Source: Sulfurimonas sp. (lineage in GTDB: Bacteria; Campylobacterota; Campylobacteria; Campylobacterales; Sulfurimonadaceae). From it: a stretch of DNA of 6,514 nt. The position numbers and the translations under genes were made by a program. The stretch lies in NCBI GenBank assembly GCA_027858865.1, contig JAQIBW010000049.1:1-6514 (forward strand), given 5' to 3'. How positions within the stretch are numbered: the stretch's first letter is position 1; each line of letters starts with the position of its first letter. Under the pieces are notes generated by a model. That model was not told where the DNA came from. It worked only from the letters and a program-made list of their open reading frames with translations, and did not search any database. Shown here one piece after another: positions 1 through 5,025 of this stretch.

Positions 1-120
1 GATTTAAAAGAAGCTATTTTTAATATAGAAGATGAAAAATATATTGAACTTATTAAAGAGTATGAAAAATCTCTTTCCATTCTTTTAGAAGATATTAAAA
101 AATATAAAGAAAGAGCTTAA
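1..120 (+). CDS. 3' end of an unrecognised protein (partial, 39 residues)
   Basis: The first frame is open from base 1 and ends at a TAA at 118-120, giving the last 39 residues of a protein whose start lies outside the window. The tail is rich in Lys, Glu, Ile and Leu and reads as amphipathic helix, possibly coiled coil (for example EKYIELIKEYEKSLSILLED), ending in KKYKERA. I do not recognise a family from this fragment and assign no function. The base composition matches the neighbours. It converges with the DUF59 gene, only four bases separating the two stop codons, and its stop codon lies inside the terminator hairpin. The open frame and the precise convergence with a terminator make a real gene likely, but a short AT-rich open frame at a contig edge could also arise by chance. 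Confidence 0.6.
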   Translation, partial: DLKEAIFNIEDEKYIELIKEYEKSLSILLEDIKKYKERA

Positions 121-132
121 TTTCTTAAGCTC
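113..132 (-). terminator. Hairpin terminator of the DUF2249/membrane/DUF59 operon
   Basis: A perfect 8-bp inverted repeat, GAGCTTAA and TTAAGCTC, encloses a 4-base loop (121-124). On the minus strand it is followed by a T-rich run (TTTCTTTATATTTTTT), as expected for a rho-independent terminator of the leftward operon. Both convergent stop codons (TAA at 118-120; the complement of TAA at 125-127) lie within the stem. Inferred from sequence only; no folding energy was computed. Confidence 0.6.
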
Positions 133-427
133 CACCAAGAGCTTTTTTTACATTGTCTTCAGCCATAGTGATATTCCATACTGGCTCCCAAACTACATCT
201 ACTACAACTTCTTTAATGTTTGCCATTTTTTCTACAGACTCTTTTACCCACTGTTGTATCATTTGATGCATAGGGCATGCTTTTGTTGAGAGTGTCATAG
301 TAACATGAGCATTACCTTCATCGTCACACTCAGCGTCGTATATAAGTCCCATCTCTACAAGATTAAATCCTACTTCTGGATCTATTACTGTAGAAATTGC
401 TAAAAATAGTTCTTCTTTTGAATACAT
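125..427 (-). CDS. DUF59/MIP18-family iron-sulfur assembly protein (SufT/PaaD-like)
   Basis: This is a 100-residue cytosolic protein of the FeS_assembly_P (DUF59, MIP18) family, whose members act in maturation or delivery of iron-sulfur clusters (SufT, PaaD and the eukaryotic CIA factor). Visible family signatures are DPEVGFNLVEMGLIYD at residues 16-31, the STKACPM motif at 47-53 with the conserved reactive Cys51, and the C-terminal VWEPVW segment at 79-84, where the family usually has a W-x-P-x-W pattern. Length is normal for a stand-alone domain. The start is supported by an AAGGA ribosome site (435-439) seven bases upstream of the ATG. It is the last gene of the minus-strand module, 28 bases after the membrane protein. 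Family membership is clear. The client is unknown; from context it may serve iron-sulfur proteins under low-oxygen or nitrosative conditions (inference). Nothing ties it specifically to phenylacetate degradation, so no paaD symbol is given. Confidence 0.88.
   Translation of the reverse strand: MYSKEELFLAISTVIDPEVGFNLVEMGLIYDAECDDEGNAHVTMTLSTKACPMHQMIQQWVKESVEKMANIKEVVVDVVWEPVWNITMAEDNVKKALGGA
127..149 (+). terminator. Intrinsic terminator of the rightward partial gene
   Basis: AAGCTC (127-132), a 6-base loop and GAGCTT (139-144) form a 6-bp stem that runs directly into a T tract ending at 149. This is a plausible plus-strand terminator for the gene ending at 120, embedded antisense to the last codons of the DUF59 gene. 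It shares its left arm (127-132) with the right arm of the leftward terminator hairpin, so the two structures exclude each other in a plus-strand transcript. Confidence 0.5.
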
Positions 428-455
428 ATTTGTTTCCTTAATTTTATTTCACTAT

Positions 456-1691
456 TTATTTATAGTTAATCATGTAAAACATATTTCTCACAAGTGCTAA
501 TGCACCAACAACTAAAAATGAAGCACCTGCTTTTATTAGAGTGTCATTTTGAGCTAAAATAGCTACTGTTATGATTGCTACACCAACGCCACTAAAAACA
601 AACTGTGCATGAGAACTTTTCGCAGGTACCATATCTGCAAGCATTGGTACTTTTTCTTTACCAACAAGTGGGGAGAAACGCTCAAACCATACGAGGAATG
701 GAACTATTTTATATACATGTCCAGTTATTGCAAATCCAAAAAAACCAAAAAATATCAACCAACCGCTAGCTAATAGCAATGGCTCATAAGATACTAAAAG
801 ATATGCAACACCTAAAACTAATGATATTATCATAGAAAAATATGAATAGATTAGTGAAATAGCATATATATCTAAATCTTTTCTGGCTCTTGTTTTAAAA
901 ATAGTATATACCATATAAAAGTACAACAGCAAAGATGCCACTGCTAAAGAATAAGCTAGATACTTGATAGCTGCATACTCTACAAATGAAGACAATACAA
1001 CAAGAACAACGGAAGTGCTCATAAGAGCTATAGCAACCTCTAAAGGCTTCATGGAAAAACCATGCGATAACCCAAACATAGGAAGTAGTACTACGGAGAG
1101 TCCCATTAGCGTTATAATTACATAACCGCCTATTACCAAATACACATGAGAACGAAGAAGTGATATAATATCTACTTCTATCGTTCCAGCATATCCTAGT
1201 GCCATTACAAGACCAAAAATAATCCCAAAAAATAAAAATGTATTTGAGATGAGAACACTACTCATAACTAGATTTAACTTTTTAACATTTTTCATAGTTG
1301 CAAAAATTTCCATAACAAAAATCATCAGAGATATAAGAACAACTGTACCACCATAAGGCAGTAGTGCCGGATAGCCTATAAATCCGACTACCATAAGAAT
1401 CGTTCCAATGCCTAGAAGTGGCCATATAGCATAGAAAAGTTCTACTGCTGCATGTCCTACTTCTAATACAACCGGAACCAATTGAGCCATAGCTCCAAAG
1501 ATTGTCATCATTACAAAGCCAAGTAAGTAAAGATGCACGAAACTAAGCACTTTCGTATCTAATATATAAAGATTATCAGCTGAGAAAAAAAATAGATAAA
1601 CAGATGCCAAAAGGTAAAACAGACTCCCCAATATAAAAAATGGGGAAATAAGTTTAAAGGGGGGTGCAAAATCTTGCGAGATAGAAAACAT
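456..1691 (-). CDS. 12-helix membrane protein, NnrS / heme-copper oxidase subunit I-like
   Basis: This is a 411-residue, very hydrophobic inner-membrane protein. By eye I count about 12 transmembrane segments, roughly at 13-35, 49-75, 84-106, 110-133, 145-168, 178-206, 217-236, 240-266, 278-300, 303-333, 363-382 and 386-408. Likely functional histidines are His53 (HLYLLGF), His182 (SHVYLVIGGY), His210 at a helix end and His325 in the GHVYKIVPFLVW motif. His-plus-glycine helices of this sort resemble NnrS, a membrane heme and copper protein linked to nitric-oxide metabolism, and the heme-bearing subunit I of cbb3 oxidases and NO reductases. The paired His-His and HxH copper motifs of catalytic oxidases are not visible, so an active oxidase is unlikely. 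The start has an AAGAG ribosome site (1696-1700) in the 9-base gap after the DUF2249 gene, indicating co-translation in one operon. A heme-binding or NO-tolerance role is inference; hypothetical membrane protein is the safe fallback. Confidence 0.7.
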   Translation of the reverse strand: MFSISQDFAPPFKLISPFFILGSLFYLLASVYLFFFSADNLYILDTKVLSFVHLYLLGFVMMTIFGAMAQLVPVVLEVGHAAVELFYAIWPLLGIGTILMVVGFIGYPALLPYGGTVVLISLMIFVMEIFATMKNVKKLNLVMSSVLISNTFLFFGIIFGLVMALGYAGTIEVDIISLLRSHVYLVIGGYVIITLMGLSVVLLPMFGLSHGFSMKPLEVAIALMSTSVVLVVLSSFVEYAAIKYLAYSLAVASLLLYFYMVYTIFKTRARKDLDIYAISLIYSYFSMIISLVLGVAYLLVSYEPLLLASGWLIFFGFFGFAITGHVYKIVPFLVWFERFSPLVGKEKVPMLADMVPAKSSHAQFVFSGVGVAIITVAILAQNDTLIKAGASFLVVGALALVRNMFYMINYK

Positions 1692-1700
1692 TTTACTCTT

Positions 1701-2042
1701 TTAGTGACAAGCTGTTTGAGTTAAGTCTGAATCAATGCCTGCATTTACATTAGTAAAAGTAACTTTTACTAATCCGCCTTCTACATTCTCAATACTGTGA
1801 GATATATCAGCTTCAAGTTTACCAAACAGTCCACCTGGTGCTTTATGATTAATCATAACAAGAACATTGTTTGTATTTTTAATAAGTCTTAAACCGCTCA
1901 TAGCGTTCACCATTGGATCTGGTGGTCCACATTTTGATGTATCAAAGTAGTAAGTACTGACGCCATCTTGAGCTAACTCAAAAAAATCTACAGTAGCTCC
2001 AGTAACTTCTATTTTATTAGCTTCACTTGGAATTAGAGACAT
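1701..2042 (-). CDS. DUF2249-like small cytosolic protein
   Basis: This 113-residue protein has no signal peptide or membrane segment. The stretch from about residue 31 to 96 matches the DUF2249 pattern I know: a short beta strand (YYFDTSKC), a PPDPM turn at 40-44, a helix, a strand (VLVMINHKAPGGLF, 60-73) in place of the usual V-x-x-x-H-x-x-P-x-x-L-[FY], then a final strand LVKVTF (91-96). DUF2249 has no established biochemical function. It recurs beside hemerythrin-like, DUF59 and NnrS-type genes in denitrifiers, and a SirA/TusA-like fold has been suggested for it. Unusual points are Cys38 just before the PPDPM turn and a C-terminal Ala-Cys-His, which could bind metal or act as thiols (inference). 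The ATG is supported by AAGGA (2051-2055) eight bases upstream. It is first in the module, directly behind the FNR-type promoter. Confidence 0.72.
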   Translation of the reverse strand: MSLIPSEANKIEVTGATVDFFELAQDGVSTYYFDTSKCGPPDPMVNAMSGLRLIKNTNNVLVMINHKAPGGLFGKLEADISHSIENVEGGLVKVTFTNVNAGIDSDLTQTACH

Positions 2043-2072
2043 GAGAGAAATCCTTTTTTTAATTATCTCTCC

Positions 2073-2078
2073 ATTGTA
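2073..2078 (-). promoter_or_regulatory. -10 box (TACAAT) of the DUF2249 module promoter
   Basis: Minus-strand TACAAT matches the sigma-70 -10 consensus at five of six bases. It lies 22 bp downstream of the FNR-type palindrome, the standard spacing for a class II FNR/CRP-activated promoter. The predicted start is near 2066, giving a leader of about 24 bases that contains the AAGGA ribosome site. No -35 hexamer sits at 16-18 bp, consistent with activator dependence. Confidence 0.6.
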
Positions 2079-2100
2079 ATCTAGATTTATCTATTGTGCA

Positions 2101-2114
2101 TTGATATGTGTCAA
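2101..2114 (-). promoter_or_regulatory. FNR/DNR-type activator box upstream of the DUF2249 operon
   Basis: The plus strand reads TTGAT-ATGT-GTCAA (minus strand TTGAC-ACAT-ATCAA). This is the TTGAT-N4-ATCAA dyad bound by CRP/FNR-family regulators, with one base off the FNR consensus. The GTCAA half-site is common in DNR/NNR boxes of denitrification promoters. Its centre (2107.5) is 32 bp from the -10 centre, which puts it at -41.5 from the predicted start, the canonical activating position. The regulator itself is not in this window. Confidence 0.7.
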
Positions 2115-2157
2115 CAATTAAACTATTTGGTCAAATTATTCAAATTTTATCACTTTT

Positions 2158-3390
2158 TTATCTAGTTTGTCCACTTCCATATATTTTGAACTTGTATGTA
2201 GTCAAGCCTTCTATTCCCATTGGACCACGTGCATGAAGCTTATTTGTACTTATCCCAACCTCTGCTCCAAAACCAAAAGATCCACCATCAGTAAAACGTG
2301 TAGAAGCATTTACATATACGCACGCTGAATCTATAGCATTTAAGAACTTCTCTGCTGATGTAATATTTTCAGTAATGATGGCTTCAGAGTGACCTGAGCC
2401 AAATCTTACGATATGCTCGATTGCACCGTCAACTCCATCTACTACTTTAATATTTAAGATATTTGCTAAGTACTCAGTATCATAGTCCTCATCACTTGCA
2501 TTTTTCACTTCTATGATAGTTTGAGTTTCTAAACAACCTTTTAACTCAGTATGAGCCTTGTCAAACTCTACTTTTAACTTAGGAAGGGCAGTAGATGCAA
2601 TAGCACTATCTACTAAAAGAGTCTCCATTGCATTACAAACACCAGGTCTTTGAACTTTTGCATTTATAGCTATAGCTATTGCATTATCTAGTTTTGCGTC
2701 TTTATCTATGTATGTATGACACTGCCCTTTGTCATGTTTAACTACACTTACAGTTGCATTTTCACTAACATACTTAATAAGTCCAGCTCCACCACGAGGA
2801 ATGATAAGGTCAACATATTTATCCATCTTGATAAGCTTTGCAACACCTTCTCTTGAAGAATCTTCTAAAAGAGAAACTAAAGATGTTGGTAAATCATTTT
2901 TGGCCAAAACACCTTGAAGCACTTTTGCAATAGCTCTGTTTGAGTATTCCGCTTCTTTTCCACCCTTTAGTACACATACATTTGAACTTTTAAAACACAA
3001 GGCTGCTGTATCACTTGTAACATTTGGACGTGACTCATAAATGATACCAATTACTCCAATTGGGATACTTACTTTTTCTATCTTTAGCCCGTCTTCTGTA
3101 ACCCAGCCATCTATAACGCGACCAACAGGTTCTTTAAGTGCAGCAATCTCTTCAACCGCTACAGCCATCGCGTCTATACGGTCAGCGTCTAACAGTAGTC
3201 TATCTTTTAGGGCTGAACTTAAATCATTTTTATGTGCATCTGACATATCTTGAGCATTCGCTTCTAGTAACTCTTCAGTCTTATTTCTAAGAGCTGCTGC
3301 CATTTCTTTTAAAATTCTATTTTTTTCTGCTCCGCTTATTGTAGATAATACTCTACTTCCAGATTTTGCTTTTTCTAAAAACTTTTTCAT
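2158..3390 (-). CDS. proA: Glutamate-5-semialdehyde dehydrogenase (gamma-glutamyl phosphate reductase)
   Basis: ProA reduces gamma-glutamyl phosphate with NADPH to glutamate-5-semialdehyde, the second step of proline synthesis, in the cytosol. Residue numbers here count from the upstream Met at 3396. The ALDH-like fold shows the family motifs IYESRPNVTSDTA (119-131), VLKGGKEA (142-149), IIPRGGAGLI (198-207), the catalytic-cysteine segment QRPGVCNAMETLLVD (249-263; Cys254) and RFTDGGSFGFGAEVGIST (367-384). Length is normal (E. coli ProA is about 417). The start chosen is the ATG at 3388-3390, giving 410 residues, because AAGGAG at 3399-3404 stands eight bases before it but only two bases before the ATG at 3396. 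With this start, proA begins two bases after the proB stop rather than overlapping it by four. It is the second gene of proBA. No clear terminator follows, so some read-through into the DUF2249 module is possible. Confidence 0.97.
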   Translation of the reverse strand: MKKFLEKAKSGSRVLSTISGAEKNRILKEMAAALRNKTEELLEANAQDMSDAHKNDLSSALKDRLLLDADRIDAMAVAVEEIAALKEPVGRVIDGWVTEDGLKIEKVSIPIGVIGIIYESRPNVTSDTAALCFKSSNVCVLKGGKEAEYSNRAIAKVLQGVLAKNDLPTSLVSLLEDSSREGVAKLIKMDKYVDLIIPRGGAGLIKYVSENATVSVVKHDKGQCHTYIDKDAKLDNAIAIAINAKVQRPGVCNAMETLLVDSAIASTALPKLKVEFDKAHTELKGCLETQTIIEVKNASDEDYDTEYLANILNIKVVDGVDGAIEHIVRFGSGHSEAIITENITSAEKFLNAIDSACVYVNASTRFTDGGSFGFGAEVGISTNKLHARGPMGIEGLTTYKFKIYGSGQTR

Positions 3391-3392
3391 AT

Positions 3393-4169
3393 TCATTTCT
3401 CCTTATAAGTTTTTGCTTCGAAAATTGTACCCTGTGTATGTTTTCCGTCTAAAAGAAATGATTCAGCAGCACTTAAATCAAATCCATTAGTCAAAAGCAT
3501 TTTTCTTCCATGTTTCATCATAAAGTCTGCAGCTTTTAACTTTGTAACTATTCCGCCTGTTGCAAATGGGTCATTTGCTGTACTACAATCGTCTAGTGCT
3601 TCTTTTGATAATTCATTAACTATCTTATAAATTTTCGCATCTTTATTTTCTTTAGGATTTTTATCATAATATCCATCAATATCACTTAAAATAACTAACA
3701 ATTCCGCATTAATGGCATGTGCCACAGTTGCTGATAGTTGGTCATTATCACCAAAAAGCTGTTCAGGTGTAGATGTTATATCATTTTCATTGACTATCGG
3801 TAAAATATCATTTGATAAATGAGCATCTATAATCTCTTGAAACATTTTGGTTCTCTTTCTAGAATCAAAATCATCCTCAGTCAATAGAATCTGTGCTGTA
3901 TCAATATTATATATATCAAATTTCTTTTTATAACTTGTCATTAAAATAGGTTGACCTGCTGCTGCAATAGCTTTTTTACCTATTTGTTTACTCTTATCCA
4001 GTTTTAATGCTGAATATCCAGCAGCTACCGCACCAGAAGTAACTAACACAACATCATACTTAGCTCTTAACTTTGCTATTAAAGTTACAAGATTCAACAT
4101 TCTCTCTTTTGCTATGTTATTCTTATGCGTTAAAACAGCACTACCCACTTTTATAACTAACCTATCCAT
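3393..4169 (-). CDS. proB: Glutamate 5-kinase, short form without PUA domain
   Basis: ProB phosphorylates glutamate with ATP to gamma-glutamyl phosphate, the first and usually feedback-controlled step of proline synthesis. The 258 residues are a complete amino-acid-kinase domain: VIKVGSAVLT at 5-14 (phosphate-binding Lys7), TSGAVAAG (44-51), the glutamate-site NEND (127-130) and FGDNDQLSA (139-147), LSDIDGYYDKNP (161-172) and the nucleotide-site ATGGIVTKLKAA (203-214). E. coli ProB is about 367 residues because it carries a C-terminal PUA domain; here the protein stops right after the kinase domain. No frameshift remnant follows, since proA begins at once, so this is a natural short form as in Campylobacter relatives. 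An AAAGG ribosome site (4176-4180) lies upstream of the ATG. The gene is first in proBA, transcribed from the shared region with proC, and needs ProA as partner because its product is labile. Confidence 0.96.
   Translation of the reverse strand: MDRLVIKVGSAVLTHKNNIAKERMLNLVTLIAKLRAKYDVVLVTSGAVAAGYSALKLDKSKQIGKKAIAAAGQPILMTSYKKKFDIYNIDTAQILLTEDDFDSRKRTKMFQEIIDAHLSNDILPIVNENDITSTPEQLFGDNDQLSATVAHAINAELLVILSDIDGYYDKNPKENKDAKIYKIVNELSKEALDDCSTANDPFATGGIVTKLKAADFMMKHGRKMLLTNGFDLSAAESFLLDGKHTQGTIFEAKTYKEK
3399..3404 (-). promoter_or_regulatory. Ribosome-binding site of proA that decides the start
   Basis: Minus-strand AAGGAG is a strong Shine-Dalgarno site lying within the last codons of proB. The gap to the ATG at 3388-3390 is eight bases; the gap to the alternative ATG at 3394-3396 is only two. 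Good spacing therefore favours the downstream Met, and the position inside proB implies translational coupling. Confidence 0.7.
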
Positions 4170-4181
4170 ATTTAACCTTTG

Positions 4182-4204
4182 TATAGTTTATTATTTAAAC
4201 TATA
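4182..4204. repeat. 9-bp perfect inverted repeat between proB and proC
   Basis: TATAGTTTA (4182-4190) and TAAACTATA (4196-4204) are perfect reverse complements around a 5-base spacer. The dyad lies just upstream of proB and covers the overlapping -10 candidates of both divergent genes. It looks like an operator for a dimeric regulator, though in DNA this AT-rich some dyads arise by chance. Confidence 0.5.
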
Positions 4205-4206
4205 AT
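4199..4206. promoter_or_regulatory. Face-to-face -10 boxes of the divergent proC and proBA promoters
   Basis: On the plus strand TATAAT (4201-4206) is a perfect -10 box; a weak TTGTAT (4179-4184) sits 16 bp upstream, and the proC leader would be about 39 bases. On the minus strand TATAGT (4204 to 4199) is a five-of-six -10 box, 29 bp before the proB ATG, with no recognisable -35. The two overlap, so polymerase could occupy only one direction at a time. For proC, TATACT at 4221-4226 is an alternative -10. Confidence 0.5.
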
Positions 4207-4210
4207 TGTT

Positions 4211-4225
4211 GTATAGATGCTATAC
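4211..4225. repeat. Second inverted repeat (GTATAG-ATG-CTATAC) upstream of proC
   Basis: Six-base arms GTATAG and CTATAC flank a 3-base centre, close to the predicted proC start site. The same GTATAG, as part of an 8-bp direct repeat TTGTATAG, occurs at 4179-4186 and 4209-4216, 30 bp apart. An offset dyad ATGCTA-TAC-TAGCAT also overlaps here (4217-4231). Repeated half-sites suggest regulator binding; this is inference. Confidence 0.4.
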
Positions 4226-4251
4226 TAGCATAAAAACATTAAGGTACTGTT

Positions 4252-5010
4252 ATGAAGACTATCACTTTTATCGGAAATGGGAATATGGCATTAAGCATTG
4301 CAAAAGGCTTAAAAAAGAATTACAAAATAGAGGTAGTAGGTAGAAATATTGAAATACTTAAAAAATTTGAAAAAGATATTGGTACAAATATAGACAAGCA
4401 TATACTAGATGATTTTGATGTTAGTGACAAAACGATAATGCTTTGTGTTAAACCTGCAAACGTAGAAGAAATATCTACTAAAATCAAAGGTAAGGCTAGA
4501 GTTATCTACTCAGTTTTAGCGGGAACTAGCATCTCTAAACTAAGACAAAATCTAAGCCCAAGTGCAGTAGTTAGAACTATGCCTAATCTTGCTGCAAGCA
4601 TAAACAAGTCTATGACTACTCTTACTGGTGATACTGAGTTTCAAGCGGAAGCGGAGGAGCTTTTAGGAGCTATAGGAACTACAAGATGGCTCTCATCTGA
4701 AAAAGAGATAGATATTGCTACCGGCCTAGCAGGAAGTGGTCCGGCTTACCTTGCACTCATAGCTGAAGCATTAACTGATGGTGCAGTAAAACAAGGGCTA
4801 AAGAGAGACGATGCTATGGCAATCATGAGAGGTTTATTTGGCGGTTTTGGAGAGTTAATCCAAGACATTCACCCTGCTCTTTTAAAAGATGGTGTTATGA
4901 GCCCTGGAGGAACAACGGCTGCTGGCTATGGAGCACTTGAAGATGGCAATGTTCGAAGTGCCTGCATAGATGCTGTTGCAAAAGCTTACAAAAAAGCGAC
5001 TGAACTTTAA
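4252..5010 (+). CDS. proC: Pyrroline-5-carboxylate reductase
   Basis: ProC reduces 1-pyrroline-5-carboxylate to L-proline with NAD(P)H, the last step of proline synthesis, in the cytosol. The N-terminus is a Rossmann nucleotide-binding fold with GNGNMA at 8-13, followed by LCVKP (64-68). The substrate half has VVRTMPNLAASI (106-117), GLAGSGPAYL (158-167) and the C-terminal dimer signature SPGGTTAAGYGALEDG (217-232). Its 252 residues are slightly shorter than E. coli ProC (about 269) but all key motifs are present. The ATG follows TTAAGG (4239-4244) by seven bases. It is divergent from proBA across 82 bp, so the whole glutamate-to-proline route is encoded side by side and could be co-regulated. 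Its 3' end converges with thrC, 15 bases apart, and I see no convincing terminator hairpin there. Confidence 0.97.
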   Translation: MKTITFIGNGNMALSIAKGLKKNYKIEVVGRNIEILKKFEKDIGTNIDKHILDDFDVSDKTIMLCVKPANVEEISTKIKGKARVIYSVLAGTSISKLRQNLSPSAVVRTMPNLAASINKSMTTLTGDTEFQAEAEELLGAIGTTRWLSSEKEIDIATGLAGSGPAYLALIAEALTDGAVKQGLKRDDAMAIMRGLFGGFGELIQDIHPALLKDGVMSPGGTTAAGYGALEDGNVRSACIDAVAKAYKKATEL

Positions 5011-5025
5011 TAGACAATAAAGAGC

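Noticed and set aside
456..1691. Calling the membrane protein a catalytic cbb3 oxidase or NO reductase subunit
   Set aside because: The paired His-His and HxH motifs for the copper or iron centre and the second heme ligand are not visible, and no subunit II or cytochrome c partner is adjacent.
2078..2087. Perfect 10-bp palindrome AATCTAGATT next to the -10 box
   Set aside because: It could be a repressor operator, but it is short, AT-rich and stands alone; not enough to call a site without conservation data.
2082..2114. Minus-strand TTGACA (2109-2114) as an ordinary -35 box with TAGATA or GATAAA as -10
   Set aside because: TTGACA is the left half of the FNR-type dyad. The nearest -10-like hexamers are poor or at 15 bp, and TACAAT is 30 bp away, so the activator-box reading explains the spacing better.
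2729..2917. 62-codon plus-strand open frame inside proA
   Set aside because: It lies wholly antisense to a clearly recognised conserved proA region and the protein has no family resemblance; it mirrors the coding constraint of proA.
3041..3253. 70-codon plus-strand open frame inside proA
   Set aside because: Antisense to proA, rich in Ser, Ile and Thr as expected from a reverse-frame shadow, with no recognisable motif.
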